NCBI GenBank assembly: GCA_030644725.1
Contig: CP130629.1
Coordinates: 1,047,572-1,111,571, forward strand
DNA: 64,000 bases
DNA from: Candidatus Electrothrix communis
GTDB lineage: Bacteria; Desulfobacterota; Desulfobulbia; Desulfobulbales; Desulfobulbaceae
Direction: 5' to 3'
Position 1 is the stretch's first letter. Every line of letters starts with the position of its first letter. Below, in pieces: positions 18,128 to 26,222 of this stretch. Below the pieces are notes generated by a model. That model ran no database searches. It saw only the letters and a list, made by a program, of their open reading frames with translations, and was not told the origin of the DNA. A program made the translations under genes and the position numbers.

Positions 18128-18753
18128 GATTCCGTCATCCTGGTCATATAGTTCCGCACCTGCCCCTTTTTCCCTACAGTCCTGGGCAGGCAGGTGTCGA
18201 TAAAAGAACAGCTTTCACAACGGCGGCTGTATTGCGGGGGCGGGGTGATGGTAGAGGAAAGGAGGTCGTGCAGGCGGGCCGCAGTTTCCTCGGTGATCCG
18301 GCGGAGGCGATCATCGAACAGCACCGGAGTACGTCGTTTTTTCTGCCCGTAATACAGTGCGCCTTCCGGGACGGTGCAGGCCAGCATTTCTTCCAGACAC
18401 AGGGCCTGAGCGCAGAGCTGAACCCGGTCGGAGTCATCCTTTTTCGGGCGACCTCGTTTGTACTCCACCGGAAAGGGTTGCCAAGCCTTGTTGTCCTGAA
18501 GATGCATCTCCACGATATCAGCCCTGCCGGAAAGACCCAGACGCAGGGAGCGGAGGGGCATATCATACTCCACCCGGATGGTGGTGCGCGAATCCGTGGC
18601 TGCGGTATGCACCCGCTCGTGCATGACCCGGCCCTCGGCAGTGAAGCGATTTTCCGTCCAGGCCTGCTCAATATGAATCAGGGCGCATTGGCGGGGACAG
18701 AAGAGCAGATGCTGGAGCGCGGACAGCATGAGGAGGTCGTCTTCCGTGTACAT
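18124..18753 (-). CDS. cas4: CRISPR adaptation exonuclease Cas4
   Basis: 209 residues from ATG 18753 (MYTEDDLLMLSALQH). The frame is open 43 codons upstream, but that stretch crosses a repeat hairpin and has no homology. RecB-type nuclease motifs (SGRADIVEM, FPVEYKRGRPKK) and the four iron-sulfur cysteines (one in LFCPRQC, three in CESCSFIDTC) are present. Cas4 trims prespacers and ensures TTC-PAM orientation in type I-C. It is coupled to cas1 by a 4-base overlap. Confidence 0.95.
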   Translation of the reverse strand: MYTEDDLLMLSALQHLLFCPRQCALIHIEQAWTENRFTAEGRVMHERVHTAATDSRTTIRVEYDMPLRSLRLGLSGRADIVEMHLQDNKAWQPFPVEYKRGRPKKDDSDRVQLCAQALCLEEMLACTVPEGALYYGQKKRRTPVLFDDRLRRITEETAARLHDLLSSTITPPPQYSRRCESCSFIDTCLPRTVGKKGQVRNYMTRMTES

Positions 18754-18801
18754 GGTGTGTTCTCCGGTTGATTGAAGGGCTGGAACCTGTTGTATTCGGT
18801 A

Positions 18802-18898
18802 CCCACTGTTAAAACAGTGGGCTACTACTTTCGTTCGCCCCTCCGGGGCTACAAAAAATAATGACTTTCCTCTGGTTCCCAAGCTCCAGCTTGGGAAC
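18802..18898. repeat. Two palindromic repeat hairpins between cas7 and cas4
   Basis: CCCACTGTTAAAACAGTGGG (18802-18821) is a perfect 9-bp-arm palindrome. GTTCCCAAGCT and AGCTTGGGAAC (18875-18898) form a second perfect 11-bp-arm hairpin with a two-base loop. Between them is TTCGCCCCTCCGGGGCTA. The words are unlike the GTAGGGGCGA family and look like another kind of dispersed palindrome. They could modulate transcript stability between the Cascade genes and the adaptation genes. Confidence 0.65.
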
Positions 18899-18948
18899 TA
18901 TTTTTCTGAAGCTCTGCTTCTTATGGAGATAGTTGAGCATGGCAGAAA

Positions 18949-19788
18949 TTAGAACCCCTCAATAATATCAGGCTCCAACCCTTCCAGGTTCTCAAGATCA
19001 TAGCTACCGTCAGAATGTACCGTCAAGGTACGATGCACCTTGGCCGATGAATATTGCCCTGATTTACAGTTATGCTGCCACCAGATTACCTTTTCAATGG
19101 CCATACTTCCCTCCGGTCGAGCAGAAGAGGCATCGCCTTCAAAAAGTTTCGGCAGGACTGACTTAATGGTTTCTGCGTCATCGTTGTTAAAACCGGTGCG
19201 TTCTGAGAGCTGAGGATTCATACTGCCGTAGGTGACATAAACCGCCTTGTCCACTCGGTGCTTCATCCCCATCGTGTCCGAACTTTTTTTAGTACCGTCT
19301 CCCTCGCCGCTGACGCTCTTGGTGATCTGGGTGCTGGTCACGCTGACCGGCTCAACACTGAAGGCCGACTGAATAGAAACCGGCCCGCGAATAGGAACAG
19401 AAACCCCGTCGCTTCCGCTGCCTTTAAAAGCAAAGAGCTGGCCGAAAGTGCGGACATCCAGCCATTTTGCACAAGCGAGTTTCGCCGTTTCATCAGGAGT
19501 GTTTTTTTTGCGGTTAAAGGCATCCTTGCCGAGCCCGAATTCATCAGACTCGGCTCTGGCTTTCAAGCTGGGCATGCCGTCAATTTTCTTTTCATCCGAC
19601 TGCACAAAGATCGGCTGTTTTTTATCCTGTAACCGGTCCCGGATTTTTCGCTTCAAACAGACATCGCTGATCTCTCCGTAGCCTTCATAGTCTACTCTGG
19701 GGCGATTGCCGTTCAGCGGGTCGCCGTTGGGATTGGCATGTTTCACGCTCAAAATCACGGCAAAATCAATTTTATTTTTCAGGCTCAT
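18949..19788 (-). CDS. cas7: Cascade backbone subunit Cas7 (Csd2)
   Basis: 279 residues. The RRM-like Cas7 opening (IDFAVILSVKHANPNGDPLNGNRP) and the conserved VSVTSTQITKSVSGEG segment identify the type I-C Csd2 subfamily. Six or seven copies coat the crRNA spacer in the I-C surveillance complex. The start ATG follows GGAGAGAGATA. It lies 17 bases after cas8c and is separated from cas4 by about 195 bases with two palindromic repeats. Confidence 0.96.
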   Translation of the reverse strand: MSLKNKIDFAVILSVKHANPNGDPLNGNRPRVDYEGYGEISDVCLKRKIRDRLQDKKQPIFVQSDEKKIDGMPSLKARAESDEFGLGKDAFNRKKNTPDETAKLACAKWLDVRTFGQLFAFKGSGSDGVSVPIRGPVSIQSAFSVEPVSVTSTQITKSVSGEGDGTKKSSDTMGMKHRVDKAVYVTYGSMNPQLSERTGFNNDDAETIKSVLPKLFEGDASSARPEGSMAIEKVIWWQHNCKSGQYSSAKVHRTLTVHSDGSYDLENLEGLEPDIIEGF

Positions 19789-19805
19789 TATCTCTCTCCG
19801 TGCTG

Positions 19806-21422
19806 TTATTCTTCGTTATTGGCTGTTGTCTCTTCGTCCTGTTTTCTTTTCCGCCATTCCTGCTTCTGGCAATGGTAGCCCAGGAGAAATTCTCCGCTGA
19901 GTGGTTTATCCTCCCTGAATTCTTCCGGAGAAAAGGCATCCATAACCGCATCAAGTTCTTTCCTGCTGTTGGTTAGGAAACCGGCCCTTGATCCTTGCAG
20001 TCTCAGCATATACGGTTGTAGGCTCAGTTCAATATTCCGCCAAGTGGAAAAAGGACGATCCGCAAAACGCTGCATGAGTCTGGCGGCATTGGTCGGTCTG
20101 TTTTCTCCGCCGACATTCAGGGCAACCTCCTCGATTCTTTCAGCTATCGCCAACAGACGACCATATAAATAATCTCGTGTTGTTCTGTCTTCTTCCAATG
20201 CCATTTTGTATTCTCTCCTTTTGTTTCTCTTTGGATGACGCTCATAAAATCCCCTGAACAAAGCGCAGGCCACACCAAGATTTCTTTGCCACTCCCAAGG
20301 TTCGCAATTATTACGGTTACTGGCCCTTCGCACTGCCGACAGCATAATATCTTTTGGAAAAGGACGACCGTCAACAATGCAGGGCAGTATCCGCTCCAGT
20401 ACGCTCTTCTTCAAGGTGTCATTGCTCTTGAGGATATCGCCGTAAGCGGCCTCAGCAATAACTCGGGGTACAGGGCAGCTCACCGGCCAGATTGTCCTTC
20501 TTAAGGGTTTCTTTTTTCCTTTCGGATCTGGGAACTCTTGGGTATGCCGCTGGGGCCAGGCGAATTGAGCATGCCAGTCATGGAGACGATCCAAGAATTC
20601 GCTGGCAAGCAGCTCCCGGTAATAGATAATGCCCATTCTTCCGGGAGTTGCTGAATCTAAGCCCATCACCACAATTTGTTCATTATCATCAAGATTCTGC
20701 CGGTATCCGGCAATATACTTATTGAGCTTATGGGCAAAAGACTCGCCCGCATCTATAGTATGATCAACTTTATCATGAGGTTCCTGCGTCTCTTCCGGCT
20801 GCTTGGTGATTTCAGCTGAAAGCATCATGCTCCAGCTATCTGCTAACGGCTCAGGGATTTCCTTTCCAGAGACTGCCCAGGAGACATAAACCTGATCACC
20901 GTTGCGAAAGCCTTGGCGCGAGATAAGCCAACGCAGGGCATTGTGTGCCTTCTGAGTTACCTCCAGACTGATGCCGACAGCCTGACTTCCCCGGCTTCGA
21001 TACTCTTTTTAGTATCCGTAAACCGTCCCCGAAAGGTAAAGCCAGCCATGTCATTGGCTGAAATAAGCTTTGCCTTGTCACCGGTATGGCGTACCTTAGC
21101 CGGATGACTGGCAGTTAATTTTTCTTTTTTCCTGTAATAAAACAAAGTCCTTCCGCCCCTTCTGTCAGAGCATCATAAGCAGCCCAGCTTTGATGGAGGC
21201 TTTGGTCTTCCCATGTTTTGCTGTCGGCATTTCCTTCTTTTTCAACGGACCAGCACACTAGGGCATTTCCCTGTTCAGTTTCTCCTTTCGTTTTAGGAAT
21301 TTGATATGGGCATTTTGCAGAGTATGGCTTACGGGCATCAACCTTTTTTCAAACGGCGCAGCAGACTGGTCAATCGTCAATCCTTGTTCATAAGTCTTAT
21401 GTAATTGGGCCAGCCAACTCAT
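19806..21422 (-). CDS. cas8c: Cascade large subunit Cas8c (Csd1), frame broken three times
   Basis: The ATG at 21422 overlaps the cas5c stop (ATGA) and begins MSWLAQLHKTYEQGL, as Csd1 does. The frame is lost near 21312 (HIK to IPKTKGET, repaired by one A), near 21134 (ITGKK to EKLTASH, one A in an A6 run) and near 20990 (IEAG to SQAVGISLEVTQKAHNALRW, one G in a G4 run). The rest, 19806-20828, is open. With the three added bases the protein is about 540 residues, normal for Cas8c, and includes the family's TQKAHNALRWL motif. Cas8c recognises the PAM and recruits Cas3. If the breaks were real, interference and Cascade repression would both be lost. Confidence 0.88.
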
Positions 21423-22129
21423 AACGCGGCCTCCTCTTGTTCCACCGGGCGTATATTTTCATCCAAGGCAAATTTCTTTGCAGCCATCTTGCGGACAGAC
21501 CGCCGGACCGTACACCCTTCCGGTCGGGGAAACTCCAGGATACCCTTGCGCATGACAGGCTGCCAGAAACGACTGCCTAGCTCATCAGTTCCGGTCTCAT
21601 CAGGATAATCAAAGCCGTGGAACATCATGCCGAAAGCGAGTTCTGGGACATCACTATAGAAACCCTTCTTCTCTTGGTCTTTGAATTCACACGGCTCGAC
21701 ATAGGCTTGGCAGTCACGAACACCAAGAAAGATGTCCTGCCGCCCTCCTTTTTCCAGCATCCGTTGAGCAATGCTGTAATGCTTGCCGTCAATGCGGTCC
21801 GGCGCCAATTCCGGGCGGTGTTCGTTCCACTCGAAATGGGCCTTGACCTGATATTCCACCTCATGAAGAAAGGTATAAATCGCCAAGGAGTTTCCTCCAC
21901 CCCAAACCAGCGGTTTAGTTCCTTTGGTCTGGGTTTTTATCTGCTTCATCACCCGGATTTTATCCACATGCCAGATAATGGTGGGCTTCCAGTAGATGGA
22001 CTTCAGAACGCCCTTAATGGCCTCATAAGTCGGCACATGATAGGAACATTTTTCTCCGCCGGTCTTGGTCACCGGGTCGGTAAACAGGGCATAACGTCCC
22101 CAAAGTCGAAAACTGATGCTGTTTCTCAT
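21419..22129 (-). CDS. cas5: Cas5c (Cas5d), crRNA-processing Cascade subunit
   Basis: 236 residues beginning ISFRLWGRYALFTDPVTKTGGEKCSYHVPTY, split here as ISFRLWGRYALFTDP then VTKTGGEKCSYHVPTYEA, the Cas5 glycine-rich start. YEAIKGVLKSIYWKP is the conserved region carrying candidate catalytic Tyr/Lys residues. In type I-C no Cas6 exists, and Cas5c cuts the repeat below its stem, leaving an 11-nt 5' handle. ATG 22129 follows AAGGTGAC. The degenerate mini-array lies about 200 bases upstream on the same strand. Confidence 0.95.
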   Translation of the reverse strand: MRNSISFRLWGRYALFTDPVTKTGGEKCSYHVPTYEAIKGVLKSIYWKPTIIWHVDKIRVMKQIKTQTKGTKPLVWGGGNSLAIYTFLHEVEYQVKAHFEWNEHRPELAPDRIDGKHYSIAQRMLEKGGRQDIFLGVRDCQAYVEPCEFKDQEKKGFYSDVPELAFGMMFHGFDYPDETGTDELGSRFWQPVMRKGILEFPRPEGCTVRRSVRKMAAKKFALDENIRPVEQEEAAL

Positions 22130-22329
22130 ATTGTCACCTTATAGCCGATGCAAAGAAAAGTATGCGGATGTATTAAAGAATAAAACGGGAGAGAGGTACT
22201 CCCTGCCTGTCGTTGAATAACCAAGTAAAAAAGTCAGTTTGTGTGCTTTGGATAACAACAGGGAAAGATGTGCTGGGTATACAGGTACAACTATTGAAAA
22301 ATATTTCAATATAAATCGTTACGTGGGGT

Positions 22330-22414
22330 GGGAGAGTGTGCCCCCGTAAAAGGGGGCGTTCATTAATATAATACAAATCCTGTCAATATTTCAATCCACA
22401 CCCCGCAGGGTGAC
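22330..22414 (-). ncRNA. Degenerate one-spacer mini-array (CreA-like crRNA)
   Basis: On the minus strand, a 27-nt degenerate repeat (22414-22388) starts GTCACCC, has a CACCC/GGGTG stem and keeps the Cas5c handle TGGATTGAAA with only the last base changed (T for C). A 26-27-nt pseudo-spacer (22387 to 22361/22362) follows, beginning ATTGACAGGATTTG. Then comes a second degenerate repeat (from 22361) that keeps the stem CGCCCCC/GGGGGC but has lost the handle sequence. Array spacers are 34-36 nt, so this one is shortened. The layout equals that of creA antitoxin genes: first repeat with handle, second repeat only with stem. Its seed matches the Abi_2 promoter region (see 23437-23466). No clear own promoter was found. 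Confidence 0.75.
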
Positions 22415-22457
22415 TTGCTGTCAGCCAAAAAGCGACTGAGACAACCTTTTAAAAATA

Positions 22458-23327
22458 CTACCGATTAATTCCCCAGAATGGGTCTGAACTCCATCCAGAA
22501 TGGAACCCCATATTCTGAAGCGGTATTTCTTTATTTTGATCAATTAAATCAGATAAACGCTGCTGCCAGCCGGAGCCGTCGGCAATGACATCAAGAAACA
22601 CATTGAGCACCGCTGCCTGAGAATAAAACTTTGAATTGTTGATAAAATGTTTCCGATATTTTTTAAGAACCTTTGGTTTAACGGTAAATGTTCGATTCCA
22701 TAACCTTTCATGATGAGCGCAGAGATTACGAAGATAGGTGAAAGAGCGCAACCAAGATGTCATTATGGTATAATCAATACTGTACGGCTTACAAATTTCT
22801 TTCTGTAATTCTCTTGATTTCAAATTACTAAAAATCTTGGACCAAACTCCAAAGGACAGCTCCTCTGCAACTTTCCATGACGGAGGGAATGTGTTTGTCT
22901 TCTCCCGGACAATCTTTAGTAGTTGATGATGGTTATACCCATGAATAAACAGGGCACTGTTTTGATACCAATATTCATCATGCTGTACGCACAGAGTGTT
23001 GGAAATAGTTGTCCGTACAGCGACTTCTATACGTTCAACAGCATCCATAACCAGCAAGCGGAGTTTGCGATCAAAGATGTAATAATTTAAAACTTGATCA
23101 AACGATGTGTTTTTTTGAAATTTCCCGGATGAGTCAAGGAACGGCGGGAAGTAACCAGACAGGCGATAATATCCGATAAACTTAAGATAATGGAGAGTTC
23201 TCTCTGGATTCGGCAGGACCAATCCTCTTTTTCGAAGCAGGCTGATCTGTTCATGTGGGTTCAGGGCAGAAGGCCCATGAAATGATACTGCTTGTGAAGA
23301 CATAAAAAAACCCGCCGGGGTGCGCAT
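22458..23327 (-). CDS. Abi_2 (AbiD/AbiF-like) HEPN protein, candidate guarded toxin
   Basis: 289 residues, or 281 from the second ATG (23303), which better fits the family. Features: NPHEQISLLRKRGLVLPNPE, LKFIGYYRLSGYF, a FDRKLRLLVMDAVERIEVAVR helix and the HEPN RNase motif R-x4-H in YLRNLCAHHERLWNRTF. These define the Abi_2 family of abortive-infection proteins, putative RNases that harm the host cell when active. It is inserted between cas3 and cas5c in the same orientation, which is not a standard I-C gene. Upstream are two promoter-like boxes, a protospacer-like site for the adjacent mini-array, and a palindrome. A GC hairpin followed by T7 (23320-23304) directly precedes ATG 23303 and could attenuate expression. 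Confidence 0.88.
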   Translation of the reverse strand: MRTPAGFFMSSQAVSFHGPSALNPHEQISLLRKRGLVLPNPERTLHYLKFIGYYRLSGYFPPFLDSSGKFQKNTSFDQVLNYYIFDRKLRLLVMDAVERIEVAVRTTISNTLCVQHDEYWYQNSALFIHGYNHHQLLKIVREKTNTFPPSWKVAEELSFGVWSKIFSNLKSRELQKEICKPYSIDYTIMTSWLRSFTYLRNLCAHHERLWNRTFTVKPKVLKKYRKHFINNSKFYSQAAVLNVFLDVIADGSGWQQRLSDLIDQNKEIPLQNMGFHSGWSSDPFWGINR

Positions 23328-23381
23328 TAGAAAGAGGCGTGGCAGGTATTGTTATCTTTTTATTATCATCCCTGCTCACAC

Positions 23382-23402
23382 ATGTCAATATAGAATTGAC
23401 AT
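23382..23402. promoter_or_regulatory. Palindromic operator upstream of the Abi_2 gene
   Basis: Perfect inverted repeat with 8-bp arms ATGTCAAT and ATTGACAT around a 5-base centre. It lies directly downstream of a minus-strand promoter-like pair (TTGACA at 23432-23427, 17 bases, TTTACT at 23409-23404) and so would cover its start site. It looks like the site of a dimeric repressor, but no regulator gene is adjacent. Confidence 0.55.
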
Positions 23403-23403
23403 A

Positions 23404-23466
23404 AGTAAACCACTTGTGAAAAAAGATGTCAACAGGTAATATATTATACATTATCCTTTCAATGAA
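23404..23466 (-). promoter_or_regulatory. Abi_2 promoter region with TTC-PAM protospacer for the mini-array
   Basis: Minus strand: TTC (23466-23464) then ATTGAAAGGAT (23463-23453). The mini-array pseudo-spacer starts ATTGACAGGAT, so 10 of 11 seed bases match, with the mismatch at position 6. The bases after the seed include TATAAT (23448-23443), a perfect -10 with only a weak -35 (TTCGAT). A second promoter-like pair, TTGACA-17-TTTACT, follows at 23432-23404. A Cascade bound here would cover the first box and abut the second. TTC is the known type I-C PAM. Repression of Abi_2 by Cascade is inferred. Confidence 0.7.
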
Positions 23467-23488
23467 TCGAATTTTTCTATCCCCCCCT

Positions 23489-25918
23489 TTATGCATTGAG
23501 TAGGTCCATTAAGCCAACCACCTCTGTGGATAGCCCGAAGTCCTTATTATAATGCTGCTCATACAGACAGTAAATTTCTTCACCCTCCCGTGCAGGATAA
23601 ACCGCCTGCGCTTCTTTCAACTTTCTCCAAACATTGGGAAAGACATTGACGCTGTACTGCTGAGCCTGCTTCAGCAGGTCATACGCCTTGGACGGTTCAT
23701 ACTCCGCGCAAAGGTCAGCTATAATTTCCTTCCCCTTGCCATAAGGGACAATAACCGCCTGCGTCGGTGCGTCAATGGCCTTGAAGGCCCGGCCCGCTGT
23801 CTTGAAAGATTGTTGAAGCATAATTGAGTTAGCTGTCCGCCCGATATTCAGTTGATTATCACTGAGCAGACTCAGAAGGGTGTCCTGTCTCCCCGCCTGT
23901 TTTTCATTCAGGGGATAGGGCATAAGGTCTGCCCGTTCATAAAAGTAATAACGGAAATATCGGCTCATCACTTCCGGATCAAGCAGGTTGGCATATTTCT
24001 CTTCCGAAAAGATACGTAACGCTGTATCTCGTCCGATTTTGATATCCTCCAGCATGTCAATCTGTTCATCCTGCGGATTCACCACAAAGACCTCAGCGGT
24101 CGGCAGATTACCGTTACGATTGCAGCGTCCTGCCGCCTGGGCAATGGAATCAAGCCCGGCTAGAAAACGAATGACGGAGTTGAAATCCACATCTACTCCA
24201 GCTTCAATAAGCTGGGTGCTGATGCAGAGCACGGGTAAATCCTCATCAAGACGCTCTCGGACCTCGGCGAGAATTTCTTTTCGATGGGCCGGGCAAAGAC
24301 TTGTGCTGAGGTGAAAAATTGTCCCTTCATCAACCTCATCCGCACAGCGTTCATAGAGTTTTTGCGCCCATTTTTTGGTATTCACCACAACCAGACAATT
24401 GCCTTTTTCCTCCAGTTCCTCTAAGGCAAGCTCGGCGATTTCTTCTTCAGACCAGCCTTTGGGCCGTACCTGATTTTTTATCTCCACCCGTTTGAGTTGC
24501 TCAAAAACGGCGGTCATGTTGTCAACCAGCTCATGTCCTGCCGGGATGTTAAGCTGACCCTTGTCAGAATTTTTAAGATCATTCAATAAAGGCTGGGTGG
24601 CTGTACAGAGCACTGCTGTTGTTCCGGCATGATTCACAAGAAATTGCAGGGCATTGCAAAAGAGATGCACACATTTGACTGGCAGGCTCTGGATTTCATC
24701 AAAAATTAACACCGAGTTTGCAAGGGTGTGCATCCGTCGGGCACCACGGGTGCCGCCGCCGAACAGTACTTCCAGGAACTGAACCATGGTCGTAAAAATA
24801 ACCGGAGCATCCCAGTTTTCCGTAATCAGTTTTGTCCGCCAGTCCAATTCTTCCGGCTCAAGGCTGGAATGATGCTCCAGCACCCACGGGAATTCATCGC
24901 CTTCCTGCTCAAGAATCTTTCGGATTTCTTCGGCATTCTGTTCAATGATAGAGGTGAAAGGAATGATATAAACGATATGTTCGAGATTATGTTTCTTCGC
25001 ATGGTGCAGGGCGTAGCGCATACTGGCAAAGGTCTTGCCACCGCCGGTAGGCACGGTGAGCGTATAGATTCCCTGCTCGTCTTCAGCTCGTTTTCGACAC
25101 TGCTCAGAAATTTCCCGTCGGACTGTGTCAATTTCATTGCGGATAGAAAAACTTGCGTTTTTTGCCTCCATCCGCTCAATAGCGACCTGCCAATCCACCG
25201 CACCGCCTGAGCGAGCCTTTGCTTTGGCCGGGTCTTCAAAATCGGCACTGTTGATTCGATCAGCATCAATCAGGCAGCTGAAGAGAAATCTGGTGAATAA
25301 ACCAAGCCGGGCTTGTTGAACAGTTTGAGAATCTTTCTTTTCAGGCGCGACAATTTTCAGAAGCAGGCTGAAAAAATCATCAAGAAAATTTTTGGTTGCA
25401 GTATCATCAAACTTGTGCAGCTCGTTGAGTGATTCCTTGTCAGCAACCTGAAGACATTCCTGGAGATTGGTTTTTGTATCCTCTTTGCCGATTCGTTTTT
25501 GAAAACCGTTCTTCCCGTCTACCTTCAAACAATCCAACAGCCCACCGTGATGGGAAGCAAGACAAACCGCAAGCATCTGGCCGACCAACTTCCCTTGCGG
25601 GCCGTACTCCCTGAAATGCTGCCAGATCCATTGAGCACCGGCAGTGGAGTGATCAATCTTACCTCTCAAGGCCTTGGCATCAACATACTCACCATCAATA
25701 TCCGGATTGAGCATACCGGTTGCGGACTGGATATAGATCTGAAAATCATTGCTGTATTTGCCGAAATCATGCAGCAGACCAAGCAGACGGCCTGCTTCCT
25801 CCGCACCTGCTTTCCGAGCAAGCCTACCGCAGATTGCAGAAACCTCTTGCAGGTGCTCAAGAACAGATTGTTCCGTTTGGTCAGCATCACGACGGTGAGC
25901 TATCTGTGTATTCTTCAT
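23489..25918 (-). CDS. cas3: CRISPR nuclease-helicase Cas3 (type I-C)
   Basis: 809 residues from ATG 25918. An in-frame GTG three codons upstream (25927) is possible. The N-terminal HD nuclease domain has LLGLLHDFGKYS and the downstream CLASHHGG. The superfamily 2 helicase follows: VPTGGGKTFASM (Walker A), IFDEIQSLP (DExx box), and motif VI near FLAGLDSIAQAAGRCNRNG. Cas3 is recruited by Cascade to shred target DNA. It is the first gene of the locus, and 162 bases separate its stop from the Abi_2 frame. The 295 bases upstream of it hold no recognised gene. Confidence 0.96.
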   Translation of the reverse strand: MKNTQIAHRRDADQTEQSVLEHLQEVSAICGRLARKAGAEEAGRLLGLLHDFGKYSNDFQIYIQSATGMLNPDIDGEYVDAKALRGKIDHSTAGAQWIWQHFREYGPQGKLVGQMLAVCLASHHGGLLDCLKVDGKNGFQKRIGKEDTKTNLQECLQVADKESLNELHKFDDTATKNFLDDFFSLLLKIVAPEKKDSQTVQQARLGLFTRFLFSCLIDADRINSADFEDPAKAKARSGGAVDWQVAIERMEAKNASFSIRNEIDTVRREISEQCRKRAEDEQGIYTLTVPTGGGKTFASMRYALHHAKKHNLEHIVYIIPFTSIIEQNAEEIRKILEQEGDEFPWVLEHHSSLEPEELDWRTKLITENWDAPVIFTTMVQFLEVLFGGGTRGARRMHTLANSVLIFDEIQSLPVKCVHLFCNALQFLVNHAGTTAVLCTATQPLLNDLKNSDKGQLNIPAGHELVDNMTAVFEQLKRVEIKNQVRPKGWSEEEIAELALEELEEKGNCLVVVNTKKWAQKLYERCADEVDEGTIFHLSTSLCPAHRKEILAEVRERLDEDLPVLCISTQLIEAGVDVDFNSVIRFLAGLDSIAQAAGRCNRNGNLPTAEVFVVNPQDEQIDMLEDIKIGRDTALRIFSEEKYANLLDPEVMSRYFRYYFYERADLMPYPLNEKQAGRQDTLLSLLSDNQLNIGRTANSIMLQQSFKTAGRAFKAIDAPTQAVIVPYGKGKEIIADLCAEYEPSKAYDLLKQAQQYSVNVFPNVWRKLKEAQAVYPAREGEEIYCLYEQHYNKDFGLSTEVVGLMDLLNA

Positions 25919-26222
25919 ATGAAACACTTTTGCTTATAAAGGGGGAGAAAAGGGAAGGATAACTATCATAAACAAATACAACTTTTAGAAAATAATGCAA
26001 GGGGTATCTTTTCGGTATCATCAGGATGATCAGTTCGATACGCACAAGAAGGGCTGCGGGTGAGAAAGGGGGGAGAATAATGCTCCCTATGGAATTATAG
26101 AATACTACTAAATACAGAAAAAAAGACGAACAGGGAGAGAGGGGAAAGAGCTGGCCAAATCAAGTCGGGTGCCGGGTACACGCAATGACTGCCGGAGAGC
26201 AGAGAATCAAAAACCAAGCAGA

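Noticed and set aside
22202-22216. Second protospacer for the mini-array upstream of cas5c (TTC AACGACAGG)
   Set aside because: Only 7 of 11 seed bases match, with mismatches at positions 2 and 3, which are not tolerated positions. Kept only as a weak note.
22293-22310. Palindrome ATTGAAA...TTTCAAT upstream of cas5c
   Set aside because: AT-rich inverted repeat with a 4-base centre, likely by chance; no regulator is linked.
22361-22392. TTGACA in the pseudo-spacer as a -35 promoter box
   Set aside because: No -10-like hexamer lies 16-18 bases downstream on the same strand; the seed match to the Abi_2 promoter explains it better.
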